DNA from: Myxococcales bacterium
GTDB lineage: Bacteria; Myxococcota_A; Polyangia; Polyangiales; Polyangiaceae
Assembly: GCA_004193285.1 (NCBI GenBank)
Contig: SECP01000002.1
Span: forward strand, 62,001-126,000
Direction: 5' to 3'
DNA: 64,000 nucleotides
Below the pieces are notes generated by a model. The model was not told the origin of the DNA and ran no database searches. It worked only from the letters and a program-made list of their open reading frames with translations. The position numbers and the translations under genes were made by a program. The stretch's first letter is position 1. The number at the start of each line of letters is the position of its first letter. Below are positions 42,872 through 49,924 of the stretch, piece by piece.

Positions 42872-43555
42872 AAGCCGACTTGTTTACTGCCACATGACGA
42901 AGCAATTGCGTGAGCCGGGGTAGGCCGGGCTCATCTGTCGCCTCGCGCGCTCCGCCGCGTGGCGACGGGAGAAACGTGGAGCCTCAGACGTGACGAGTCG
43001 GGCGAAGCGGCTCTTGATCTTCCAGCGCGAGGTACCGCTACGCACCAATTGCACGCTCCGCGAGGTACCGCTCGAAGCCGACTTGTTTTACTGCCACATG
43101 ACGAAGCACCTGCGTGAGCCGGGGTCGGCCGGGCTCATCTGTCGCCTCGCGCGCTCCGCCGCGTGGCGACGGGAGAGACGTGGAACCTCAGACGTGACGA
43201 GTCGGGCGAAGCGGCTCTTGATCTTCCAGCGCGAGGTACCGCTACGCACCAATTGCACGCTCGCGCGAGGTACCGCTCGGCGCGACGTTCCGCTACGCGC
43301 GACGTTCCGCTACGCGCGACGTTCCGCTACGCGCGACGTTCCGCTACGCGCGACGTTCCGCTACGCGCAACGTTCCGCTACGCGCGAGGTACCGCTACGC
43401 GCGAGGTGGCGCTCGAAGTCGGCTTGTTTTACTGCCACATGACGAAGCACCTGCGTGGGCCGGGTGGGCCGGGCTCATCCTGTCGCCTCGCGCGCTCCGC
43501 CGCGTGGAGAGGGGAGAGACGTGGAACCTCAGACGTGACGAGTCGGGCGAAGTGG
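42868..43555. repeat. Three long direct repeats (copies A, B, C)
   Basis: Copy A starts at 42868, copy B at 43071 and copy C at 43412. Each begins CTCGAAGCCGACTTGTTT or a close variant and continues through a common core containing GCCACATGACGAAGCA and CAGACGTGACGAGTCGGGCG. A and B are alike for about 190 bp and end in CACCAATTGCACGCTC. C is alike for about 145 bp, then diverges. A and B run directly into each other; B and C are separated by the right-hand 17-bp array. Confidence 0.8.
43263..43415. repeat. 17-bp tandem repeat array, right
   Basis: Nine uninterrupted 17-bp units with the core GCGCGACGTTCCGCTAC; five consecutive copies are identical. The first, eighth and ninth are GAGGTACC- or GAGGTGGC-type variants like those of the left array. 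The same unit family thus occupies both sides of the long direct repeats. Confidence 0.85.
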
Positions 43556-43820
43556 ATGTTGGTCCTTCCTGCTCGCCAAAGCTTCGTCTGCGCGCCAAAG
43601 CTTGCTCGTGAAGATGTACCGAACGGTACATTCGATGTCGCGGCGCGCGGGGGCGCGAAACTATTGGATAATTTTAGTATGGAACCTTACGTCGGCGCGG
43701 AGAGCGAGATCGGGCTCTCGCTGGAGGGGCGAGCAGCGGCGCTCGACGCGCCCGGCCCTCGAGCAGCCACGCGCTCAAGACGCCGTCGCGCTCGCCGCAC
43801 CGGCGCGGTCGACATCGCGC

Positions 43821-43955
43821 GAGAAGGCGAAGAACGAGAAGGCGAAGGACGAGAAGGCGAAGGACGAGAAGGCGAAGGACGAGAAGGCGAAGGACGAGAA
43901 GGCGAAGGACGAGAAGGCGAAGGACGAGAAGGCGAAAAGCGAGAAGGCGAAGGGC
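43821..43955. repeat. 15-bp tandem repeat upstream of the Ser/Thr kinase
   Basis: Nine units of GAGAAGGCGAAGGAC, with variant first and last copies. In the frame of the kinase they would read EKAKD repeated, in another frame EGEGREG, and on the minus strand FAFSS. The frame is open up to the kinase, but codon choice around it is unlike the kinase body and the kinase has a good start 177 bp further on, so I treat it as noncoding. Confidence 0.75.
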
Positions 43956-43980
43956 GAGAAGGGCTGCCGTTGCAAAGTGC

Positions 43981-44035
43981 CCCGCAGGCGCGCGCGTCCT
44001 GCGGGCAGGCCCGGCGGTCCCGTAGGCCCGCCGGG
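43981..44035 (+). promoter_or_regulatory. Two tandem GC hairpins in the kinase leader
   Basis: Hairpin one: CCCGCAGG (43981-43988) with CCTGCGGG (43998-44005), 9-nt loop. Hairpin two: CCCGGCGG (44010-44017) with CCGCCGGG (44028-44035), 10-nt loop. Both stems are perfect 8-bp GC stems only 4 nt apart, about 100 nt before the kinase start. They could be an mRNA leader structure or a transcript end for something upstream. No T-run follows. Confidence 0.4.
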
Positions 44036-44132
44036 TCCCGCAGGCTGGAAGTTACCGAGACTTTCGGTGTCGGCACTTCCGTGGGGGCGGCCAGGTCGGG
44101 AGCGAGCCGAGCCCTCGTGGTACGTTTTGCGC

Positions 44133-45356
44133 GTGGCGACGAAACAGACGGAGCGCGTCGGTCAGGTCATCGGACAGCGCTACGAGCTGTTGGCCGTCAT
44201 CGGTCGTGGTGGCCAGGGCATGGTGTATCGCGCCACGGACCGGTGGATGAAGCGAGAAGTCGCGGTCAAGACGCTGGACTCCCAGGCCGCGCGCGAGCCC
44301 CGCATGGTGGAGCGGTTGATGCGCGAGCAGCAGGCCATGACCGTGCTCAAGGGCACCGCTGCGGTGGAGGTGCTGGACCTGTGTCGAGGGAACGCGGGCG
44401 AGCTCTGCCTGGTGATGGAGCTGCTCAAGGGCGTCGATCTGGACGAGCACCTTTACGGGCTGTCGCTGCGTCGGGAGCGGCTCTCGCTGCTGCGCGTCGG
44501 TGAGATCTTCGACCCTATCGTGAGCACGCTCGCCACCGCGCACGCGGCGGGCATCGTGCATCGTGACCTGAAGCCCGCGAACATCTTTTTGCTGGAAGAC
44601 GGCACCGTGCGCTTGCTGGATTTCGGGATGGCGCGGCTCAAGAACGCTGCGCCGCTGACGGCGGCGGGCACGGTGATGGGGTCGCCGAGCTTCATGGCGC
44701 CGGAGGCTTGGAACGGCCTCTCTGACTTGATGGACCAGCGGGTGGATGTGTACTCGCTGGGAGTTATTTTGTTCCTGGTGCTTTCCGGCGAGCTGCCGTT
44801 TAGCGGCGCCACGTTGCAGGAAAAGTATTTGAACGCCACGAGCGGCCAGGCCTCGAGCCTGCTCGCGCTGCGGCCGGACTTGCCGCGCGGCGCCGACGAC
44901 TGGGTGCGCTCCGCGCTTGCTCGCGATCGCGAGCAGCGCTTCGGTAACGTGGAGGCGCTGTGGAACGCGTTCACGGCGGTGTTCCATGTCACGCCGCCGA
45001 GCCGCAAACGCGAGAGCTGGTGGGTGCAAGCAAAAGGCGCGGTGCAAAAGATGGCCGGGCGGAGCCAACCCGCGCCGCGCGCAGATACGCTGCCGGATCC
45101 GAGCGGCTCCGCGCTCGCTCGGGAGGCGCTGGCCCAGAGCGTCTTTCGTCCGCCTGCAGACACCGCGCCGCCCGTAGAGCCAACGATGGAGCTGGGCGAG
45201 GCGGATCTGGTGCGCGTGCTGCCCCCTCCGCGCAAACCACCGCCGCGCCCGGAGCCCGCAAGGCCGGAAAAAACGATCAGCATGAGCGACGCAGACTTGG
45301 AGCTCGACCCGCCGCGTGATTTCGGCTCAGAGTCCACGAAATCAGGGAAGCGGTAA
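44133..45356 (+). CDS. Ser/Thr protein kinase, cytoplasmic
   Basis: The protein has 407 aa from GTG 44133 (MATKQTERVGQVIGQRYELL). The kinase domain covers about 17-280: IGRGGQGMVYRATD, VAVKTL, HRDLKPANIFLL, LDFGMARL and MAPEAW, all catalytic residues present. The tail (about 290-407) is Pro/Arg-rich and acidic, with EKTISMSDADLELDPP as a possible substrate or docking segment; no TM helix is seen. The frame upstream is open but not coding. The following gene, 48 bp on, encodes a membrane protein with ADRTLLGVAPP near its N-terminus and may be a phosphorylation partner. That pairing is inference from position. Confidence 0.9.
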   Translation: MATKQTERVGQVIGQRYELLAVIGRGGQGMVYRATDRWMKREVAVKTLDSQAAREPRMVERLMREQQAMTVLKGTAAVEVLDLCRGNAGELCLVMELLKGVDLDEHLYGLSLRRERLSLLRVGEIFDPIVSTLATAHAAGIVHRDLKPANIFLLEDGTVRLLDFGMARLKNAAPLTAAGTVMGSPSFMAPEAWNGLSDLMDQRVDVYSLGVILFLVLSGELPFSGATLQEKYLNATSGQASSLLALRPDLPRGADDWVRSALARDREQRFGNVEALWNAFTAVFHVTPPSRKRESWWVQAKGAVQKMAGRSQPAPRADTLPDPSGSALAREALAQSVFRPPADTAPPVEPTMELGEADLVRVLPPPRKPPPRPEPARPEKTISMSDADLELDPPRDFGSESTKSGKR

Positions 45357-45404
45357 GGCTCCGTCGGCTGTTCGTCGTCGGCTCGCGTGATACATTGCGG
45401 CTCG

Positions 45405-46451
45405 ATGTCCGAGCCCGAAGACCGCCGCGAAGAGCCCAAGAGCGAAGCGGACCGCACCTTGCTGGGCGTCGCGCCGCCTCGCTTCGAAGGCACGGCGCCC
45501 TCCGCGCCGCGCAGCCCGGTGCTGGTGCGCGCGGGGGACTCGGTCGCAGACATCGAGCCTGCGCTCCGGCCGCGCGTCGCCCTACCGAGCCGCCCCCCTG
45601 CCGCGGCGACGAGCAACGCGAGCTTGGGGAATGCGGAGCGCACGTCCCAGCGCGCGCTTCGCGTAGCCCGAGCCAACCCGATCTTGTGGATGGTGGCGGC
45701 TCCTGGCTTGGCCGCACTGTTCACCATCGGCTTGGCGGTCCTCACCGCGCCGGCTCCGGTGCAGAAGCCCGCCCCGGTCGCGGCTGCGCCGCCCGCCGCG
45801 GCGATGGCGACGGTGACGCAACCGCCCGCGGAGAAAGCGCCTACGCTGCCCACCCTGGCCGAGCTGCAAGCGAAGCCGGCCGGCTCGCTCAGCGCGGCCG
45901 AGCTCGTGCGCCTGGCCGAGGGGAAGCGCGCAGAGCGTGCCCGAGAGCTGGAGGAGCTGCGGCAAAAGGTGGCGCAGAGCCCGCCGCTACTGGCGGACAA
46001 AGCGGTGCAGGCGGAGCTCCTTCAAGCGTCGCGGGACTCGCAGACCGCGCCGCAAGCGCTGCTCGCGTTTGCGGGCGCAGGAACTCCTCTCGGCGCGGAC
46101 TTGCTGTACGAAGCTTGGACCGGCACGCCTGCGCGCACGGACGGAACAGAGCTGTCGCGCGCGCTCCTTTACAGCGCGGACGTGCGCCCGAAGGCTTCCC
46201 CCGCGCTCACGGTCGCGCTGGATTTGCGCGCCGCGGAGACGTGCGAGCAATACAAAGCCGCGCTGCCGAACGCCTTGAAGGACGGCGACAAGCGCTCGCT
46301 GAATCCGCTCGCCAAGCTGGTGAGTCGTCGCGGCTGCGGACCGAAGAAAGCGGCGGATTGCTACGCGTGCCTGCGCGACGAGCAGGACGAGCTCACCGCC
46401 ACCATCAACGCGGTCAAGAGCCGGCGCCCCCCCTCCTTTTCGGGGCCGTGA
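45405..46451 (+). CDS. Single-pass membrane protein paired with the kinase
   Basis: The protein has 348 aa from ATG 45405 (MSEPEDRREEPKSEADRTLLG). The N-terminal 85 residues are soluble and acidic, then Pro/Arg-rich. One TM helix lies at about 93-112 (ILWMVAAPGLAALFTIGLAV). The extracytoplasmic part begins with an Ala/Pro tether, then a helical domain (AELVRLAEGKRAERARELEELRQ) and ends with Cys pairs (RRGCGPKKAADCYACLRDE). No family was recognised. The Thr in TLLGV lies in the cytoplasmic part, so it is accessible to the neighbouring kinase. A possible extended -10 (TGATACATT) lies at about 45388. Confidence 0.7.
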   Translation: MSEPEDRREEPKSEADRTLLGVAPPRFEGTAPSAPRSPVLVRAGDSVADIEPALRPRVALPSRPPAAATSNASLGNAERTSQRALRVARANPILWMVAAPGLAALFTIGLAVLTAPAPVQKPAPVAAAPPAAAMATVTQPPAEKAPTLPTLAELQAKPAGSLSAAELVRLAEGKRAERARELEELRQKVAQSPPLLADKAVQAELLQASRDSQTAPQALLAFAGAGTPLGADLLYEAWTGTPARTDGTELSRALLYSADVRPKASPALTVALDLRAAETCEQYKAALPNALKDGDKRSLNPLAKLVSRRGCGPKKAADCYACLRDEQDELTATINAVKSRRPPSFSGP

Positions 46452-46460
46452 CCTGGCGCG

Positions 46461-46976
46461 CTAGCCCTGCTGCAGCATCGCGAAGAGGTCGGTGCTGCCC
46501 GGGTCGTGACCTTGCTGGGTGAAGAGCGTGGTGACCTGGCCACGATGGTGCGCTTGATGATTGAATAGGTGCGCGACCGCCCACCACAGCGGCACCTCCT
46601 GCCTCTTACCGGCCCGCGCGTAAACGAGCGGCCCCTCGAGCTGCTCGGCGGTGACCTCGGACGCCCATTCGCTCAGGGAGTCGTCCGTGCGGGCTCGCTC
46701 TCGGCGTAGCTCGTCGAAGCTCTGATAGAGCTCCTGGTCGAGGGACTGGATACCAGGGGCCATGTGGCCGCTGGGGGCGGGGACGCCCCGAAAACGCGCG
46801 AGCCAGACTCGGTCCGCGACCAGCAGGTGGTTGAACGTGCCGTGGATGGACTTGAAGAACGCGCCCGCGTCTCGCTTGCGAGCTTCATCGCTCAAAGTCG
46901 CTGCGAGCCCGTAGAGCTTGTCGTTCATCCAGCGATTGTAGCGAGCAGAGGCAACGAGCCACTCGGAGCTGAGCAT
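46461..46976 (-). CDS. DinB-family protein
   Basis: The protein has 171 aa from ATG 46976 (MLSSEWLVASARYNRWMNDKLY), the usual beginning of the family; the frame to 47003 adds nine residues. The three metal-site His are seen as HGTFNHLLVAD and HLFNHQAHHRGQ. The fold is a four-helix bundle that binds a divalent metal and often acts as a thiol S-transferase or hydrolase for small thiols such as bacillithiol or mycothiol. Function in this organism is not defined. It ends 9 bp from the convergent kinase-partner gene. Confidence 0.85.
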   Translation of the reverse strand: MLSSEWLVASARYNRWMNDKLYGLAATLSDEARKRDAGAFFKSIHGTFNHLLVADRVWLARFRGVPAPSGHMAPGIQSLDQELYQSFDELRRERARTDDSLSEWASEVTAEQLEGPLVYARAGKRQEVPLWWAVAHLFNHQAHHRGQVTTLFTQQGHDPGSTDLFAMLQQG

Positions 46977-47018
46977 GCTGCAAGCGTAGGCCCGCGGCTC
47001 CACTCTGCCAACCGCTGG

Positions 47019-48359
47019 TCATTCGCAGGTGATGTCAAGCACGTGGAAGCCCAGGCCGAGCGCGCCGCGCCCGCCCCAGAGGATGTGCTTGCCGAGCATG
47101 GCGAGCGCGCTGCGGTTGATCGCGTTGCCTTTGAGTGGGAGCTCGGAGGCTGGCACCGGCTTCGTCAAATCGATGTCCTCCGGGTAGTCGACGATGGAGC
47201 CCATTCCGGCCAGCGCTGGCGAAACCTTGCCCGCGGTGCTGATGCGCCAGATATACCCTTTGCTCGACACCGCAATCAGGCTTTCACCGTCGTTGGTGAG
47301 GCCGCTGAGGTTTGCGGTCTGACTCGCGTCCAGCTCCTCGAAGACGCCGCGCCCTTCGTAGAGATCCTTCTTCGCCCCCGTCTCCGTGTCGATGGCCCAG
47401 AGGATGTCTTTCGTTACCGTGCTCACCGCCACGTACACCTTGCCGCCAAACGCGGTCATCCCCAGCAAGTTCGGCATGTCCGCGCCCGGGTAGTCGTAAA
47501 GCGTGGTCACGGTGCGCTTCGCGTCGCTGGCGATCTTTTTCAGCTTGCCGTTGCCGCTGTCGTCGCCGTAGATGTTGCCGTCTTCATCCGAGGTGAGCAG
47601 GCGGATGCCGTAGAATTTGGAGTCCGCGCCGTCCCCTTCTACGTCCCCTTGGTCGCCCGCTTCGTCCTCGATATCGGTCTCCAAGATCGCGGTCTGGTTG
47701 CCGGCGATGGGCGAGGCCGTGCAGTCGCCGGTCGGGTCGTTCAGCTCGATGATTCCGCCGCCGGTCAGATCCGCGACCGCCACGTTGCCGTTGGGCAGCG
47801 TCGTCATACCTTGGGTGTTGATGAGCCGAACGTCCGTGCAGGGGCCGCTCGGTTGGTATTGCGGCTCGGCCTCCTCGTCGCCAGCGAGGCGGCTCACCTC
47901 GTCCCCCGCGAGAGCCCACACCTCGAAGTTGGTGTCGAAGTAGACGTGCTCGCCCACCGTCGCGATGCCTAGGGTGCGAAGCGGCGGATCTTCGAAGCGG
48001 CCCTGCCCGGCGGGGTTCCAGCCGCCGTACTCGTCGTCCGTATCGTAGTGCGGGTTGCCTTCGAAGAGCACGCCCGTCGAGCAGCTGCTGATGCCGCTCG
48101 CTATCGCGCCTGCGCCTGCCTCGCCGGCCGCTGACTCCCCCGCTCCGCCCGAAGGCGCGCCGCCGCCGCCCGGCAGCTCTCCCGAGCCGCCCTGGGCGTT
48201 GGCCTCGCCCGCGGCGGAGCTCGCGCCGGCTTGGGTGCCGCCACTGCCGGCGGTCGCTCCCGTGCCGCCGCCGTCGTCGTCCTCGTCCTCTTTGCTCGCG
48301 CAGCTGTAAGCCGTGACCGCGAGCCCCAAGCCCAACAGCGCCCATCGATTGCTGATCAT
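47019..48359 (-). CDS. Lipoprotein with Gly-rich tether and beta-propeller domain
   Basis: The protein has 446 aa from ATG 48359, with GAGG 6 nt upstream, giving MISNRWALLGLGLAVTAYSC. The frame beyond is not coding. An acidic run (KEDEDDDGGG) and a Gly/Ser/Ala tether are followed by blades with the pattern GEHVYFDTNFEVWALAG, PNGNVAVADLTGGGIIEL, EDGNIYGDDSGNGKLKKI, GGKVYVAVSTVTKDILWAID and GESLIAVSSKGYIWRIST. This is an NHL/PQQ-like propeller on a surface anchor. It probably binds another macromolecule or carbohydrate. No catalytic motif is seen. Confidence 0.75.
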   Translation of the reverse strand: MISNRWALLGLGLAVTAYSCASKEDEDDDGGGTGATAGSGGTQAGASSAAGEANAQGGSGELPGGGGAPSGGAGESAAGEAGAGAIASGISSCSTGVLFEGNPHYDTDDEYGGWNPAGQGRFEDPPLRTLGIATVGEHVYFDTNFEVWALAGDEVSRLAGDEEAEPQYQPSGPCTDVRLINTQGMTTLPNGNVAVADLTGGGIIELNDPTGDCTASPIAGNQTAILETDIEDEAGDQGDVEGDGADSKFYGIRLLTSDEDGNIYGDDSGNGKLKKIASDAKRTVTTLYDYPGADMPNLLGMTAFGGKVYVAVSTVTKDILWAIDTETGAKKDLYEGRGVFEELDASQTANLSGLTNDGESLIAVSSKGYIWRISTAGKVSPALAGMGSIVDYPEDIDLTKPVPASELPLKGNAINRSALAMLGKHILWGGRGALGLGFHVLDITCE

Positions 48360-48529
48360 CGGAAACCTCGCTCCTGCTGCCTCTACCGACGGGCACGCCG
48401 CGCCGTGGGTCCAGTCTCGAGGAGCGCTAGTTTCGCAGCAGCGCACGCGCGATTGCATCTGGCCGGCTTTTGCTCGGCGCGTCGCGAGCCCTTGGGGCGA
48501 CATAGTTTTTTGCGATATGCTGCGGGGTC

Positions 48530-49153
48530 ATGAGCTCGAACGAAGACGGCCTCAAAGCCAGCCAAGCCAAGCTGTGGAAGTTGGTGGAGGAGCGCGCGAA
48601 GCCCGGCGCGGACACCGCCGCCATCGACCAGCGAATCTGGGACTTGTTCGGCGAAGACTGGGCCATCATGTTCACGGACCTGTCCGGCTTTTCACGCCGG
48701 GTCTCCGAGTTCGGCATCGTCCACTTTCTTCAGATCATCCATGAGCAACGGAAGCTGCTCCTCCCGATCGTGGAGGCGCACGACGGCCTCCTCCTCAAGG
48801 AGGAGGGCGACAGCTTCATGATCATGTTCCGCGCTCCGGACCGCGCGATCGCTTGCGGAATTGCGATGCAAAAGGCGTGCAGCAACGTGAACGAGCGCCG
48901 CAAACCCGAAGAGCAGATTCTGCTCTGCATCGGCATCGGCTACGGGCGTATTCTGCGCATCGGCGAGTCGGACGTGTGGGGGCGCGAGGTGAACGGCGCA
49001 AGCAAGCTCGGCGAGGACACGGCCGAGCCCTACGAAATCCTGGTTACGGGCGCGGTCAAAGACGCGGTCGGCGACAAGGCAACCTACGGCTTCGAGGACA
49101 TCGGCGCCGGCTCCTTCGGCGGCGCTTCCAACTACCGGCTGTCGTACCGCTAG
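48530..49153 (+). CDS. Class III nucleotide cyclase homologue
   Basis: The protein has 207 aa from ATG 48530. The cyclase domain spans about 44-205. Metal ligands are Asp50 (AIMFTDLSGFSRR) and Asp94 (KEEGDSFMIMF), with the substrate Lys at 90. The motif before the transition-state Arg reads VNGASKL, with Asn155 kept but Lys159 where most active enzymes have Arg. It may therefore be slow, altered in specificity, or inactive. No sensor domain is attached. A candidate -10 (TATGCT at 48516) with TTGGGG 18 bp upstream lies just before the start, leaving a very short leader. Confidence 0.8.
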   Translation: MSSNEDGLKASQAKLWKLVEERAKPGADTAAIDQRIWDLFGEDWAIMFTDLSGFSRRVSEFGIVHFLQIIHEQRKLLLPIVEAHDGLLLKEEGDSFMIMFRAPDRAIACGIAMQKACSNVNERRKPEEQILLCIGIGYGRILRIGESDVWGREVNGASKLGEDTAEPYEILVTGAVKDAVGDKATYGFEDIGAGSFGGASNYRLSYR

Positions 49154-49164
49154 CGCGCGAGGCA

Positions 49165-49182
49165 GCGCGCAGGGCTGCGCGC
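49165..49182. terminator. GC hairpin between convergent genes
   Basis: GCGCGCAG and CTGCGCGC form an inverted repeat with only two bases between them, so about 7 bp can pair. It lies in the 31-bp gap between the cyclase homologue and the LuxR-type gene. No T-run is present. Confidence 0.3.
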
Positions 49183-49184
49183 CT

Positions 49185-49766
49185 TCAAGCGAAGTCCCCG
49201 AGCAGGGCGGCGATGAGCTCCGAGCGAGTGGCCGCGCACGCTCGGCCCAGGATGGCGGCGACGTGGTCCTCCGCGGTGCGCTCCGAGATCCCAAGATGAG
49301 CGGCGATGCGCGCGTTGGCGGCCCCTTCGGCGACGAGCGAGAGCACCTGCGCTTGACGACGCGTGAGCGACCACCGACGCGCCGCGCTGGAGACGCGCTG
49401 CTCTTTGAGCAAGACCAGGCGCGCGGGGCTGAGCCGCTCGATGGCCAGATAGCCGACGATCGCGCCGGCGGTGCGGAGAGGGGTGACGTCGAAGGTCGCT
49501 TCGCCGTCGTTGTCGCGCGCGCTCTCCAGTAGCGCGGCGGCGGTGCCGAGCGCGTTTGCCGCGAGGCGCTCCAGGCCTGCGCCGTTCGCCTCACGGATCT
49601 CTCCGCGGTCCGAGAGGACGAACGCCGGCGACCGAATTTGCTCGAGCGCCGCCGCGAGCGCAGCATCCAGACGCTCGGCGTCCGAATGGGGGCTAGCCAG
49701 GGTCAGCAGCTCGGCGTCCTGCTCGCCGGCCTCGAACCGCGCGACGGCCCACTTACCCGATGCCAT
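49185..49766 (-). CDS. PAS-like and LuxR-type transcriptional regulator
   Basis: ATG 49766 has GGAAG 7 nt upstream and gives 193 aa; ATG 49820 is an alternative. Residues about 35-120 resemble a PAS fold (IRSPAFVLSDRGEIREANGAG, IVGYLAIERLSP). The C-terminal helix-turn-helix of the LuxR/GerE class is clear: WSLTRRQAQVLSLVAEGAANARIAAHLGISERTAEDHVAAIL, split here as LTRRQAQVLSLVAEG and NARIAAHLGISERTAEDH. It has no receiver domain, so it likely senses a small molecule or redox state. Targets are unknown. Confidence 0.85.
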   Translation of the reverse strand: MASGKWAVARFEAGEQDAELLTLASPHSDAERLDAALAAALEQIRSPAFVLSDRGEIREANGAGLERLAANALGTAAALLESARDNDGEATFDVTPLRTAGAIVGYLAIERLSPARLVLLKEQRVSSAARRWSLTRRQAQVLSLVAEGAANARIAAHLGISERTAEDHVAAILGRACAATRSELIAALLGDFA

Positions 49767-49924
49767 GACCCAGCTTCCGCCATGCTCCGGGCATAACACC
49801 GCTCTGTCGCGCGCCGCCATCGCATGACCCCGTGAGAGGAAGTAGTTACTAGAAGCGATGTGCGAGCGCGCTGACGCTCAGTGCGGCTCCTGCGGTTGTT
49901 TCCGCCAGGCTTCGAATGCCACCG

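Larger units (their letters stand above)
42516..43695. mobile_element. Repeat-filled element with AT-rich inverted ends
   Basis: The left end (42516-42557) and the reverse complement of the right end (43654-43695) agree at about 31 of 42 positions, including CCGACGTA, TACTAAA and TCGCG. These ends are strikingly AT-rich against the surroundings. Just inside, CTCGTGAAGATGTACCG appears in the same orientation at both ends (42571-42587 and 43605-43621). Between them lie 17-bp arrays and three long direct repeats, with no transposase or other gene. It looks like a non-autonomous or degenerate element; I see no clear target-site duplication. The alternative is an intergenic repeat family of another kind. 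Confidence 0.4.

Noticed and set aside
42737..43415. CRISPR array
   Set aside because: Units are contiguous 17-bp copies without spacers between them, and no cas genes are present.
42669..43442. Several overlapping open frames with repeated Arg/Ala/Thr peptides
   Set aside because: They are the 17-bp repeat read in different frames. Since 17 is not divisible by three, the peptide repeat is an artefact, and there are no start signals or domains.
43602..44132. N-terminal extension of the Ser/Thr kinase with EKAKD repeats
   Set aside because: It would run through the inverted end of the repeat element, the 15-bp array and hairpins. Codon use differs from the kinase, which has a good GTG start at 44133.
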